Below are positions 22,465 to 31,079 of a stretch of 64,000 bases of DNA, piece after piece. Position 1 is the first letter of the stretch. The number at the start of each line of letters is the position of its first letter. The stretch lies in NCBI GenBank assembly GCA_035534575.1, contig DATLRT010000014.1:1-64000 (forward strand), given 5' to 3'. The notes under the pieces are model-generated. The model worked only from the letters and a program-made list of their open reading frames with translations. It was not told the DNA's origin and ran no database searches. This DNA is from JAGWFU01 sp035534575 (GTDB lineage Archaea; Micrarchaeota; Micrarchaeia; Micrarchaeales; Micrarchaeaceae). The position numbers and the translations under genes were made by a program.

Positions 22465-23688
22465 TCACCTTGACCTGAAGGCCCTCTTTGTGTATCTCTC
22501 GGCCCTGCTTAGCTTGGCCTTGTCTATGCTTGATGAGACGGTGAGGTTGGACGGCACGCCGTAGCTCTCAGCGTACACCTCCTTTGAGTACAACAGGGAG
22601 GTGTCGAACTCACCCGACCTGATTCCCTCGAGTATGAACCCCCTCACCGCCGTGAGCGATATGTAGCCCTTGCCCTGCTTGGCCTGCCCCTTCGGCAGCC
22701 TGACCAGGAACGGAACAGTGACGAGCTCGTCGTAAAGGAATGTCCCGTGCCCCACGAATCCGTGCTCTCCCAACCCTTGACCGTGATCTGATGTTATGAT
22801 TATGAGCGTGTTGTCCCCGTAGGTTTCCAATATGTCCCGTACTATGCTGTGCGCGTAGCCGCTCGCCTTCGCTGCGCCCACATTGTATAACGACTTCCAC
22901 CGCTCAAGCAGCTGGTCGCTCACCTTGTGCTTGAGGAACGGGGTGGCCCAGTTGAAGTCCTGCTCCTTCTTCCCCACGTATGGGTCGTGAGCTTCCATAA
23001 GGTTGACAAACAGCGCGAACGGCCTTTTGAGGTTCATGACCTCCAGCTCCCTCACTATGTTCTTCCCCCCCTTCTCTATCGGCCAGCCGTCTATGAACTT
23101 GGCCTTGAGCTTCTTCATAGCCGCGATGGGTGTGAGCAGAGCGCCGCTCGCCATCATGTTGAGCAGAAGGGCGGGATCCTCCTTGCCGACCATTGTCATG
23201 AGCTGTATCATGGTGTCAGTCGATGAGGAAGTGTTCTCAGTAAGCCTGTTCCTGTACTTGGCCACCAAGGGCTTGAGCTCCTTGCCTATCTCGAACACGC
23301 TGCCGAAGACGTCGGTGAAGTATGATTCTTCCTTAAACCATGAGAACTCGTTGAATCCGTAGATTGGGTGGATGTAAGGGTTGGCCGAGATGCCGTAGCT
23401 CTTGTAGCCCATCTCGTTCAGGTCGGTTATTAGGGTGGGGCGCATCAGCTTTATCCTTCCGATGTCCAGCGACTTGACCTTCTTCGTCTCGTGCGCGCCG
23501 TGCTCCTTGGGATACATTCCGGTGAACAGCGAGGCGTGCGATGGAAGAGTCCACGATGATGAGGATATGCAGGTGTCGAGCGGGACGAATCCCATCTCCT
23601 TGAACTGCCTCTCGCCCTTTTGGCCCAGCTTCTTGAACGTGTCCGCCCTCATCGTGTCAAGGACGATTATAACGACGTTCGGCTTCAT
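22465..23688 (-). CDS. Sulfatase/alkaline-phosphatase superfamily enzyme with Thr nucleophile
   Basis: 407 residues. Seen: V-V-I-I-V-L-D-T-M-R-A-D (metal Asp), W-T-L-P-S-H-A-S-L-F-T-G (signature, about 46-57), L-M-E-A-H-D-P-Y and I-I-T-S-D-H-G-Q-G-L-G-E-H-G. The Cys/Ser that becomes formylglycine in true sulfatases is Thr47 here, as in phosphotransferase-type relatives. It may therefore act on phosphate esters. No signal peptide is seen. It sits between a translation-factor-like gene and the glycosyltransferase in a minus-strand cluster. Confidence 0.8.
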   Translation of the reverse strand: MKPNVVIIVLDTMRADTFKKLGQKGERQFKEMGFVPLDTCISSSSWTLPSHASLFTGMYPKEHGAHETKKVKSLDIGRIKLMRPTLITDLNEMGYKSYGISANPYIHPIYGFNEFSWFKEESYFTDVFGSVFEIGKELKPLVAKYRNRLTENTSSSTDTMIQLMTMVGKEDPALLLNMMASGALLTPIAAMKKLKAKFIDGWPIEKGGKNIVRELEVMNLKRPFALFVNLMEAHDPYVGKKEQDFNWATPFLKHKVSDQLLERWKSLYNVGAAKASGYAHSIVRDILETYGDNTLIIITSDHGQGLGEHGFVGHGTFLYDELVTVPFLVRLPKGQAKQGKGYISLTAVRGFILEGIRSGEFDTSLLYSKEVYAESYGVPSNLTVSSSIDKAKLSRAERYTKRAFRSR

Positions 23689-23696
23689 GCTATTAC

Positions 23697-24599
23697 CTAC
23701 TCGGTTCCGCTCACGGTGCCGGCCGCGAATATCCTCGGGGCGTTCTGCCTTGCTATGAGGACCCTGTCGCCCTTCTCCAACTGGATTGGCTTCTCAAGGT
23801 CTACCTTTAGCACGCTGCCCTCTATCGACTCAACCGTCACTCGCACGTAGGAGAACCCGGATGTGAGCCAGTACTGCTTGCCCTTCTCCATCTTCTCACC
23901 CGCGAACGCGCTCGCCTTGAAATCCAGAGTGACCTTCTTTGCCCTCTTTATCTGTGTTATCGAGAATATGTCGCCCTTGTCAGCCTCGTCGGATTCTATG
24001 CCCTTCAGCGCAAGGCCGACCCTTGTTCCCGGGTGCGCCTCGTGCACGTCGACGTCCTGGCTCTGTATCGACCTGACCGTTATCTTCTTCCCTGTGTCGT
24101 TGAGCAATGTGTCGTGCGTCTTGAGCGTGCCCTTAGTGACTATGCCCAGAGCGACAGTGCCAATCCCCTTAACGTTGAAGCACCTGTCGATTGCGACCTT
24201 GACCGGAGCGGCCAGGTCGACCTGCGGCATGTGTGAGGTTATCAACTCGATGAGCTCCTCCTTCTCAGCCATGACCGAGTTTGGCAGCGCGATGCCCTTC
24301 ATCATCTGGCTGACGTCGCTGTCCTTTGTGAGTATGATGCGCTTGTCGAGTAGCGTGCAGGCGATGAGCACCTCGCCGAACAGCTTGTCGATGTTCCTAG
24401 TGCTCAGCACTATCTGGTCCGCAAGCAGAAGGAGCTCGGGCAGTGCGTAGAACTTCTCTTCTATGGATGTTGGAGCCATGCCTATGATGAGCTTGTCGCC
24501 CACCTTCCTCTCGTACATAACCATACCGTTCTCAGAGTTCTTCTTCGCTATGTACTCCGCAAGCTGTGTATCCAATGGTATTCCCAGTAGTATGTTCAT
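23697..24599 (-). CDS. Translation-factor-like (EF1A/SelB-type) protein without a functional G domain
   Basis: 300 residues. Domain II/III features are evident: V-D-L-A-A-P-V-K-V-A-I-D-R-C-F-N-V-K-G-I-G-T-V-A-L-G-style sequence near 130-155, then G-T-L-K-T-H-D-T-L-L and H-P-G-T-R-V-G-L-A-L-K-G-I. The N-terminal 110 residues lack G-x-x-x-x-G-K-S and N-K-x-D, so GTP binding is unlikely. Family knowledge: archaea carry paralogues related to SelB with degenerate G domains and unknown function. It may regulate or escort an RNA or tRNA. Confidence 0.65.
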   Translation of the reverse strand: MNILLGIPLDTQLAEYIAKKNSENGMVMYERKVGDKLIIGMAPTSIEEKFYALPELLLLADQIVLSTRNIDKLFGEVLIACTLLDKRIILTKDSDVSQMMKGIALPNSVMAEKEELIELITSHMPQVDLAAPVKVAIDRCFNVKGIGTVALGIVTKGTLKTHDTLLNDTGKKITVRSIQSQDVDVHEAHPGTRVGLALKGIESDEADKGDIFSITQIKRAKKVTLDFKASAFAGEKMEKGKQYWLTSGFSYVRVTVESIEGSVLKVDLEKPIQLEKGDRVLIARQNAPRIFAAGTVSGTE

Positions 24600-24608
24600 T
24601 CAATCGTC

Positions 24609-25988
24609 TCAGATAAGGTTCTTCGGGTCGAGCAGCCTGTCCAGCTTCTCCCTGTCCATTACTCTCTCTTCAAGGCATATCTGCCTTACGGTCTTGCCCG
24701 TGAGGTAGGACTTCCTGGCTATCTCCGCGGCCTTTGCGTATCCGATGTAGGGCGAGAGCGCGGTGGCGATTGACATGTCGTGCTCTATCCTGCCCTTCAG
24801 CACCTTCTCGTTAGCCCTTGTTCCCTTTATGCAGCGGGTCGAGAGCGTGTCGATTGCGTTGGAGAGTATCTCTATCGAGTAAAGCAGCTTGTATACTATG
24901 AGCGGGGTGAAAACATTGAGCTGGAGCTGGCCGTTCTGAGCAGAGTTCGACACCGCGGCGTCGTTGCCCATCACCTCAAAGCATACCATGTTGACCATCT
25001 CAGGTATGCTAGGATTTATCTTTCCGGGCATGATTGATGAGCCAGGCTGTATCTCAGGAAGTATTATGTCGCTGAAACCGGTAGAGGGGCCGGACGTGAG
25101 AAGGCGGAGGTCGTTGGCTATCTTGTTCAGCGCGACCGCGACGTTTCTGATTGCGCCGCTCACGAATGCCTCGGTCGTCTGGTCTGGTATCTCGTAGAAG
25201 AAGTTCTTCGCGTTGTCGAACTTGCAGCCGGTCAGCCGGTTTATCTCCTTTATGCACATCTGCCTGTATCCCTTGGGCGCGTTTATCCCTGTTCCGATGG
25301 CCGTTCCGCCGAGTGGGAGATACTTCAGTTCTTTGTTTGCGAGCTCCATTCGCTCCATCTCAACGAACATCGCGGTGGCGAAGGCTGAGAACTCCTGGCC
25401 CAGGCTCATCGGAACCGCGTCCTGAAGGTGGGTCCTCCCCACCTTGAGCACCTTTGCGAACTCGGATGACTTCCTCGAGAGCGCCTGGTTAAGTCCCTTT
25501 ATTGAGGGGATTAGCTTATCATTGATTGAAATGTAGGTTGCGATGCGAATCGCGCTGTGGAATGCGTCGTTGGTTGACTGCGACATGTTGACGTGGTCGT
25601 TCGGGTGCACGATCTTGTAATCGCCCTTCTTCCCGTGAAGGAGCTCTATCGCCCTGTTGGCTATGACCTCGTTAACGTTCATGTTTGTGCTAGTGCCAGC
25701 ACCGGCCTGGAACACCCCGACCACGAACTGGTCGTCAAGCTTTCCCGAAATGACCTCATTGGCTGCACGGACAATGGCGTCGCCCCTCTTCTTGTCCAGC
25801 TTGCCGAGCCTCACGTTAGTTATCGCGGCAGCGATCTTCACTTTGGCAAGTGCGTAAATCAGCTCGTTAGGCATCCTCGTGCCTGAGATCTGGAAGTTGT
25901 TGATTGACCTCTGCGTCTCTGAGCCGTAGTAGGCGCCGGAGTCAACCTTGACGTCGCCAAGCACGTCGTGCTCGGTCCTGCTAGCCAT
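24609..25988 (-). CDS. fumC: Class II fumarate hydratase (fumarase/aspartase superfamily)
   Basis: 459 residues from the ATG at 25988. The superfamily signature G-S-S-I-M-P-G-K-I-N-P is present, with T-Q-R-S-I-N-N-F-Q-I-S, G-A-G-T-S-T-N-M-N-V-N-E-V-I-A-N-R-A and H-P-N-D-H-V-N. The N-terminal third (T-Q-R-S, M-P-x-x-L-I-x-A-L-A) and M-P-G-K favour fumarase, while G-A-G-T-S and P-N-D-H-V-N are also seen in aspartases. Fumarase fits the neighbouring malic enzyme and fumarate-reductase-type flavoprotein; aspartase is the main alternative. Confidence 0.8.
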   Translation of the reverse strand: MASRTEHDVLGDVKVDSGAYYGSETQRSINNFQISGTRMPNELIYALAKVKIAAAITNVRLGKLDKKRGDAIVRAANEVISGKLDDQFVVGVFQAGAGTSTNMNVNEVIANRAIELLHGKKGDYKIVHPNDHVNMSQSTNDAFHSAIRIATYISINDKLIPSIKGLNQALSRKSSEFAKVLKVGRTHLQDAVPMSLGQEFSAFATAMFVEMERMELANKELKYLPLGGTAIGTGINAPKGYRQMCIKEINRLTGCKFDNAKNFFYEIPDQTTEAFVSGAIRNVAVALNKIANDLRLLTSGPSTGFSDIILPEIQPGSSIMPGKINPSIPEMVNMVCFEVMGNDAAVSNSAQNGQLQLNVFTPLIVYKLLYSIEILSNAIDTLSTRCIKGTRANEKVLKGRIEHDMSIATALSPYIGYAKAAEIARKSYLTGKTVRQICLEERVMDREKLDRLLDPKNLI

Positions 25989-26094
25989 GGTATAGAATAG
26001 AAACAAGCATTTTTATTCGTGCTTATCGCACCCAATTTTGCACCAATGGAAAATAAGGTATAGACGTCCAGCGACGGATGGGGGGGCAAGCTTC

Positions 26095-26134
26095 TTATAT
26101 TTTACCATATAAACGTATATACGGTGAGATGGTA
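26095..26134 (+). promoter_or_regulatory. Promoter with palindrome of vapBC
   Basis: The TATA region contains the perfect palindrome CGTATATACG (26114-26123). It is framed by TACCAT (26103-26108) and ATGGTA (26129-26134), an outer inverted repeat that includes the first base of the antitoxin start. This is a likely autoregulatory site. Confidence 0.45.
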
Positions 26135-26388
26135 TGGTGAAAACAACTATTAATCTTGATACTGAAGTATATAGGGATTTGGTGAAGGAAGCTTTAGAGA
26201 AGTACGGAACAACAAAGACGTTATCAAAGTTGATAAATGAAAAGTTGAAGAGCATGAGGGCGAAGCGCGACACGGATATAGTGAAAAGGACAGCAGGAAT
26301 GTGGAAAATAAAGGAAAGCGGGTCTGAATACGTAAGGCGCGTGCGCCTTGAATCAGAAAAAAGCACAAAGAGGGTGTTGCATGAGTGA
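26134..26388 (+). CDS. vapB: VapB-type antitoxin
   Basis: 84 residues. The N-terminus M-V-K-T-T-I-N-L-D-T-E-V-Y-R-D-L is a ribbon-helix-helix DNA-binding strand and helix. The rest is charged and helical. It overlaps the PIN toxin gene by 8 bp. It reads as the same class of module as the other VapBC pairs here but is not closely similar to them in sequence. Confidence 0.8.
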   Translation: MVKTTINLDTEVYRDLVKEALEKYGTTKTLSKLINEKLKSMRAKRDTDIVKRTAGMWKIKESGSEYVRRVRLESEKSTKRVLHE

Positions 26389-26764
26389 AGCAGTGATCGA
26401 TACAAGCATAATAGTAGACCACCTTAGAAATGTACCACAGGCTACTGCCCTCATTGAAAGAATCAGGGAAGGCGCGATGGTGGGGTACATATCGGTACTC
26501 ACTGAGGCGGAATTGTTTGCTGGAAAGGATTCGGAGGACGGTGATGAGAGGGCCCAACTGCTTGAATTGCTTTCGTTATTCCATAAAATGGACGTGACTG
26601 AGGGCATAGCTAGAGTGGCAGGTGACTTTAGAAGAAAGTACGGATCGCCGCTTGTGGATGCGGTTATAGCGGCCACGTCATTCATGACCAGATGCAAGGT
26701 AATAACTCAGAACTTAAGGGACTTCGAAAGGATAAAGGAGATAACTGCGGAGAAACTGTATTGA
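26381..26764 (+). CDS. vapC: VapC-type PIN toxin
   Basis: 127 residues from the ATG at 26381. PIN motifs: A-V-I-D-T-S-I-I-V-D-H-L (first acids), S-V-L-T-E-A-E-L-F-A-G (middle Glu), L-V-D-A-V-I-A-A-T and V-I-T-Q-N-L-R-D-F (last acids). It probably cleaves a specific RNA when freed from the antitoxin. Confidence 0.85.
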   Translation: MSEAVIDTSIIVDHLRNVPQATALIERIREGAMVGYISVLTEAELFAGKDSEDGDERAQLLELLSLFHKMDVTEGIARVAGDFRRKYGSPLVDAVIAATSFMTRCKVITQNLRDFERIKEITAEKLY

Positions 26765-26784
26765 GTTTTTATTTTTGCTTGCGG

Positions 26785-27051
26785 CTATCGGTATCTTTTT
26801 CCCCAGAAGAGGTACTTATGCATCCTTTCGTGAACGGAGCTCTTCAGCACGAACCAGACGCTGATGCACATTACAAGTATGGTCAGGGCGGTTATCGCAA
26901 CGGAAAACTGCAAAGTCAGCAGTCCGGGCTTATTAGACAACGTATAGAACACAACCGTGTTCATCGCGGATATGACGATTACAGTCCTCAGTATCAGCTC
27001 CCAAAACTGCTCCTTTCTGTATCTTTTGTCTTCCGCATCTTTTCCAGCCAT
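26785..27051 (-). CDS. Small two-helix membrane protein
   Basis: 88 residues. There are two predicted transmembrane segments (L-R-T-V-I-V-I-S-A-M-N-T-V-V-F-Y and V-A-I-T-A-L-T-I-L-V-M-C-I-S-V-W-F-V-L) with charged ends. It begins 24 bp after the flavoprotein gene on the same strand, so it could be co-transcribed and could anchor that enzyme. No heme-binding pattern is evident, so this is only contextual. The ATG at 27051 is preferred to a TTG at 27060. Confidence 0.55.
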   Translation of the reverse strand: MAGKDAEDKRYRKEQFWELILRTVIVISAMNTVVFYTLSNKPGLLTLQFSVAITALTILVMCISVWFVLKSSVHERMHKYLFWGKRYR

Positions 27052-27075
27052 GTCACTCAACTATTGTTTGGCAGT

Positions 27076-28821
27076 TCATTCTAAAAGCTTGTGCGGTGCC
27101 TTGGTCTTGAGGCTCTTTATGACCCTCTCCAGCTCGGGGCTGACCTTTGGTATCTGCCTCGTTGAGAGCTCGACCTTCCCGTGCTCGCTCTTCGCTATTA
27201 TGTTCACTCTCCACAACCCGCTCGGCTTGGGATAGTCGCTCCTGTAGTGCGCACCCCTGCTCTCCCTGCGCATTAGCGCACCCTGTATCACGGCCTCGCA
27301 CAGCCCGAACATCTTCTCGGTCTCCAGAGCAATCTTGAGGTCTGTGTTGCCCTTGAGCCCGCCGCTTACCCTGACCTTGGAGAACCCCTTCTTCAGCTCC
27401 CGGATCTTTTTTAGCGCGTGCGTCATCTGTGCCGAGTTCCTCACTATACCAACGTCGGCCCACATGGTCTCCTGCATCTTTGCCCTTATCGCTTCCGCAG
27501 ACGCGGAAGTCTTGCCCATGAATCCGTCCAGGTGGGAGATCGCCTCTTCTATCTCGATGGCGCTGAGCTTGTTCCTCTCCGCGCCTGCTGTTACCCGCTC
27601 TGCCGCCCTTATACCCACTATTTTGCCGTAGACGATGGTCTCGAGCAGGCTGTTGCCGCCCAATCTGTTGGCTCCGTGGATCTGGCCCACCGACTCTCCC
27701 ACAGCGAAGAGGCCCTTTATCCTTGTCTCCCCGTTCAGCGTTACATCCACGCCGCCCATCGTGTAGTGAGCTGTCGGCGCTACCTCCATTTTCTGCTTGG
27801 AGATGTCTATGCCCACGAGCTCCTTGAACTGGTGGTACATCTTGGGCAGCCTGTCCATTATCTTCGATATCGGCATCTGCGTTATGTCAAGGTAGACGCC
27901 GCCGTGCGCAGTTCCGTTGCCAGCCTTTATCTCGCTGAATATTGCCCGCGCCACCTCGTCCCTCGGGCCGAGCTCCATCCTTGCTGGGTCGTAGCGCTTC
28001 ATGAAACGCTCGCCTTTGCTGTTGAGCAGTATGCCACCCTCGCCCCTCACCGCCTCGGTGACAAGCGTGCCCACCGCCTTCTTGGGGAACACCATACCGG
28101 TAGGGTGGAACTGCACCATCTCCATGTCCACAAGGCCCACGCCTGCCTCCAGTGCCAGCGCAGCGCCGTCACCGTGGTTCTCGTAGCTCCTTGACGAGCT
28201 CCTCGAGTATAGTTTAGTGTAACCGCCAGCCGCGATGATGACCGCGCGTGCGCTGATTACTATGAGCTTTCCATTTGCGAAGTCGATGCACAATGCGCCC
28301 CTTATCCCCTTATCAGACTTGAGCAGGGTCACAACAAACATGTCGCCCATCAGCTTTATCCCGCGCTTCGAGACCTGGGTTATGAGAACGCGCATCATCT
28401 CCTTGCCGGTCTGGTCGCCGTAGAAGCATGTCCGCCTGTAAGTGTGAGCTCCGAAAAATCTTTGCGTGAGCTTGCCGTTCTTCTCCCTATGGAACCTCGC
28501 GCCCCAGCCAACCAGCTCTCGCACAGCATCGGGCGCGCTCCTGCAGAGCAGCTCGACAGCCTTGTAGTCAGCGAGCTGCCAGCCCTCCATCAGTGTGTCT
28601 GCAGCGTGAATCTTCCAGTTGTCCTTCGGGTCCATAGTGCCCAGCGCCGCGTTGATGCCCCCCGTTGCGAGGACGGTATGCGCGTCGCCCTTCTTGCACT
28701 TTCCGAGGACCAGTATCTCCCTTGCGCCGCTGTCGTGCGCCGCTATGGCGACCCTCAATCCCGATGCGCCCGATCCTATTACCAGTATATCGGTGCTTAG
28801 GGTGCGGTATTTGGGCTCCAT
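27076..28821 (-). CDS. Succinate dehydrogenase/fumarate reductase flavoprotein subunit
   Basis: 581 residues. An FAD Rossmann motif (V-I-G-S-G-A-S-G-L-R) comes first, then D-A-H-T-V-L-A-T-G-G-I with H48 at the covalent-flavin position. Q-F-H-P-T-G-M, E-A-V-R-G-E-G-G and H-Y-T-M-G-G-V follow as substrate and active-site blocks, with N-R-L-G-G-N-S-L-L-E-T near the C-terminal third. The covalent His and full length argue for SdhA/FrdA rather than L-aspartate oxidase. No iron-sulfur subunit gene lies in this window, so electron partner and direction are open. Confidence 0.85.
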   Translation of the reverse strand: MEPKYRTLSTDILVIGSGASGLRVAIAAHDSGAREILVLGKCKKGDAHTVLATGGINAALGTMDPKDNWKIHAADTLMEGWQLADYKAVELLCRSAPDAVRELVGWGARFHREKNGKLTQRFFGAHTYRRTCFYGDQTGKEMMRVLITQVSKRGIKLMGDMFVVTLLKSDKGIRGALCIDFANGKLIVISARAVIIAAGGYTKLYSRSSSRSYENHGDGAALALEAGVGLVDMEMVQFHPTGMVFPKKAVGTLVTEAVRGEGGILLNSKGERFMKRYDPARMELGPRDEVARAIFSEIKAGNGTAHGGVYLDITQMPISKIMDRLPKMYHQFKELVGIDISKQKMEVAPTAHYTMGGVDVTLNGETRIKGLFAVGESVGQIHGANRLGGNSLLETIVYGKIVGIRAAERVTAGAERNKLSAIEIEEAISHLDGFMGKTSASAEAIRAKMQETMWADVGIVRNSAQMTHALKKIRELKKGFSKVRVSGGLKGNTDLKIALETEKMFGLCEAVIQGALMRRESRGAHYRSDYPKPSGLWRVNIIAKSEHGKVELSTRQIPKVSPELERVIKSLKTKAPHKLLE

Positions 28822-28882
28822 GCGACCAGCAAATTATAGTGCTGTGCCACGCCTTAAATACCTTGCCCGAGCAGTATTTACC

Positions 28883-29293
28883 ATGTTGACAATACAGGGA
28901 ATCAACTATCTTGCAGTAGTTGTGGCAGCGGTAGTTGCCTTCATAATAGGGATGGTGCTTTTCTCCCCGAAGTTCTTCGGGAAAGACTGGGCCAAGGAGA
29001 TGGGAGTGTCGCCCAAACCTCGCAAGGGCGGTGGAATGGTCAAGGGCATAGTTGGCGCCATAGTCTCGGTGCTGATAACCGCTTTCGTTCTTGAGGTGCT
29101 GATTGGCTCGCTAGGGATAACCGGAATGAGAGGCGCTCTCGAGCTCGGCATCGCCGTCTGGCTGGGGTTCTTCTTCAGCACGCAGCTGGTGAGGGTAAGC
29201 TTCGGAGGCTCCAGGAGGATGTTCTTTGTGATGGCGGCACACGATATAATCGTAGTGCTGGTCATGAGCGCAATACTTGTGGCGATGGGCTAA
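28883..29293 (+). CDS. DUF1761-family membrane protein
   Basis: 136 residues with four predicted membrane helices. The start I-N-Y-L-A-V-V-V-A-A-V-V-A-F-I-I-G-M and W-A-K-E-M-G match DUF1761, a family of unknown function. The ATG at 28883 is chosen because a TATA-like CTTAAATACC lies about 30 bp upstream. The open frame extends further upstream but across the flavoprotein's promoter. It is divergent from the flavoprotein gene. Confidence 0.75.
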   Translation: MLTIQGINYLAVVVAAVVAFIIGMVLFSPKFFGKDWAKEMGVSPKPRKGGGMVKGIVGAIVSVLITAFVLEVLIGSLGITGMRGALELGIAVWLGFFFSTQLVRVSFGGSRRMFFVMAAHDIIVVLVMSAILVAMG

Positions 29294-29304
29294 AGAGCCC
29301 CCCA

Positions 29305-29335
29305 CTTTCTTTTCCTTCTTTTTTTCTTTTCGCTG
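29305..29335 (+). terminator. Poly-pyrimidine terminator
   Basis: Downstream of the DUF1761 stop the plus strand is a T-rich tract with runs of 7, 5 and 4 T. This fits archaeal intrinsic termination. It also separates the converging CAP-domain gene. Confidence 0.5.
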
Positions 29336-29345
29336 CACTTGAGGA

Positions 29346-30410
29346 TCAGACATAAGTCTGCGCGTATGCCTGGCCGTTGCTCCCTATGAAGAAGGTGTAC
29401 GTGGAGCCCAGGAAGCTGTTGCCACCGGTCTGGTTGAGCCACATGAGGATGGTGTACTCGCCGGGGCCGTACTGGCTGGTCAGGTTCTGCATGTTGAACC
29501 GTATGTCGAACTCGTTGCCATTGGTCTGGTAAGTGTCGGCGACTATGGTGGTTATGTTGTCGTAGTAGTAGCTTGAGTCGCTCACCACGCCCGCGACGGT
29601 GTTGCCGTAGCCGTACTCCGATGTCGCGTTGAGTTGTGCAACAGTCATGTTGGCGATTGGCGGGTCGTAGACCACCTCGACCGATTGCAATGAGTATCCG
29701 TTCTGGATCTGGCCTGGCAGAGTTACCTCGCCGCCCGAGTATGCAGGTCCGTTGGACCAGCTTATGTAGTTGTCTATGAAGTCCTGGGTCAGGTAGACCC
29801 TGCCCGCGTCATAGCTTACGCCGATGCTCACCTGGTTGTGGTTGGGGTCGAGGATGTTCTCCCTGTGGCCGTTGTTGCAGCACGCCTGGTCGTTGTACAT
29901 CATGTCGTACTCCATTCCAGCGAGCGAGGAGGTGACGTTTATGTTCCCGTGGCAGATCGGGCCGAGGCAGACAGTGCTGTAGTTGGTGGCTATGTTCTCC
30001 GCAACCGCACCGGTGCCGCCCAGAGCGGTGTACCTCATGTAGGGCTTCATACCGTAGATGTCCCAGTGGCTGAAGTACTGGTTGTCATACATGCTCTGTG
30101 AGTGCTGCTGTGCGGAGGACTCGGTTGAGAGCGTCACGTTGGACAGCCCATACTGGCTCCTGTCCTTGTTTATCAACGAGAGCATGTAGTAATCAAGCTG
30201 GGTAAGGTTGGCAGCCTGCACCGTGCTTGTCGAATAGCTCTGGTTCACGGTGGTAGTATACGCAGTGGTGGAGTTGTAAGCCGCGGTAGTGGTCAGGTTG
30301 AACCCGCCCGAGGGCAGCTTGAGGCTTGCGGGCAGGACAAATATCGCGAGCACCACTATCAGCGCTATGAACAGGATTGTGCCGGCAAGCAATGCGTAGG
30401 CGGATGCCAT
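29346..30410 (-). CDS. Membrane-anchored CAP/SCP-domain protein
   Basis: 354 residues from the ATG at 30410. An N-terminal hydrophobic helix (A-L-L-A-G-T-I-L-F-I-A-L-I-V-V-L-A-I-F) precedes a Thr/Tyr-rich linker. The CAP domain (about 90-230) has L-I-N-K-D-R-S-Q-Y-G-L, Q-Q-H-S-Q-S-M, F-S-H-W-D, A-E-N-I-A and G-H-R-E-N-I-L-D-P, which supply the paired His and Glu of the CAP tetrad. A beta-rich C-terminal domain follows. It lies outside the cell, with lytic or binding function unknown. Confidence 0.8.
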   Translation of the reverse strand: MASAYALLAGTILFIALIVVLAIFVLPASLKLPSGGFNLTTTAAYNSTTAYTTTVNQSYSTSTVQAANLTQLDYYMLSLINKDRSQYGLSNVTLSTESSAQQHSQSMYDNQYFSHWDIYGMKPYMRYTALGGTGAVAENIATNYSTVCLGPICHGNINVTSSLAGMEYDMMYNDQACCNNGHRENILDPNHNQVSIGVSYDAGRVYLTQDFIDNYISWSNGPAYSGGEVTLPGQIQNGYSLQSVEVVYDPPIANMTVAQLNATSEYGYGNTVAGVVSDSSYYYDNITTIVADTYQTNGNEFDIRFNMQNLTSQYGPGEYTILMWLNQTGGNSFLGSTYTFFIGSNGQAYAQTYV

Positions 30411-30530
30411 TATGGATTTTGGCAGATACGTATTAAATTCGTATCGCGCCACCAGCATTCCCCGATTTTTGGAAAAGTTATATATATCCAGCCAAAAAGA
30501 GTTTTAATCGGTTATGCAACAGGGGATGGA

Positions 30531-30998
30531 ATGTTCAACTACGATTATATCCTGATAGTGGTCGTCTCCATCGCGCTCACGTTCGTCTCCTATCGCTCGA
30601 TAAAGGGCACAAAGTTCAGGAGAGGATCCACCTCCATAAGGATAGTGGTGTACTTCCTGATTTTGGCATACTCAGTAGCCAATGCTGGCTACCCTTACTA
30701 CATCATAGGCGGGATAGCATTGGCCGCAGTGGTGGGTGCTCTTGCGGGTGTAAGGTTCGGAAGGGTCAGGTTCTACCACAAGAAGGGGCAGACCCACTAC
30801 CAAAGATCCGCGGCGGTTGTGGTTGTGTGGCTGATAGCGATACTGGTAAGGGTGAGCCTAACCCTGCTGGGACAGTCTGCCTTCCTGCCGAACCTCGTAG
30901 TGGATCTCACCCTCTCGCTCACCACCGGACTTATGGCCGGCGAGGCGGTACATATAGCCAGGGAGTATAGGAAACACCTCGAAAGGCAGCCGGGATAG
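30531..30998 (+). CDS. Small polytopic membrane protein (CcdC/DUF1453-like)
   Basis: 155 residues with about four transmembrane helices: Y-I-L-I-V-V-V-S-I-A-L-T-F-V, I-R-I-V-V-Y-F-L-I-L-A-Y, a G-G-I-A-L-A-A-V-V-G-A-L-A-G-V-R-F-G segment, and V-V-V-V-W-L-I-A-I-L-V-R. The helix pattern with G-x-R-x-G-R-V-R-F after the third helix resembles CcdC-type proteins, but this is tentative. A TATA-like TTATATATAT near 30478-30487 precedes it. Confidence 0.55.
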   Translation: MFNYDYILIVVVSIALTFVSYRSIKGTKFRRGSTSIRIVVYFLILAYSVANAGYPYYIIGGIALAAVVGALAGVRFGRVRFYHKKGQTHYQRSAAVVVVWLIAILVRVSLTLLGQSAFLPNLVVDLTLSLTTGLMAGEAVHIAREYRKHLERQPG

Positions 30999-31079
30999 CC
31001 GTATGTCCTCATAATCGGGATTCTTGACGCAAGGTAAAGTCATATATATTTGAATAAACAGATATATAGTGGTGGAAAT

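Noticed and set aside
27418..28194. 258-codon frame antisense to the flavoprotein gene
   Set aside because: Shadow of a GC-rich coding region with low-complexity Arg/His/Leu composition. The FAD motifs define the real gene.
28619..28882. Longer N-terminus for the DUF1761 protein
   Set aside because: The extension overlaps the divergent flavoprotein start and its promoter. The ATG at 28883 has its own TATA box and gives the family's usual start.
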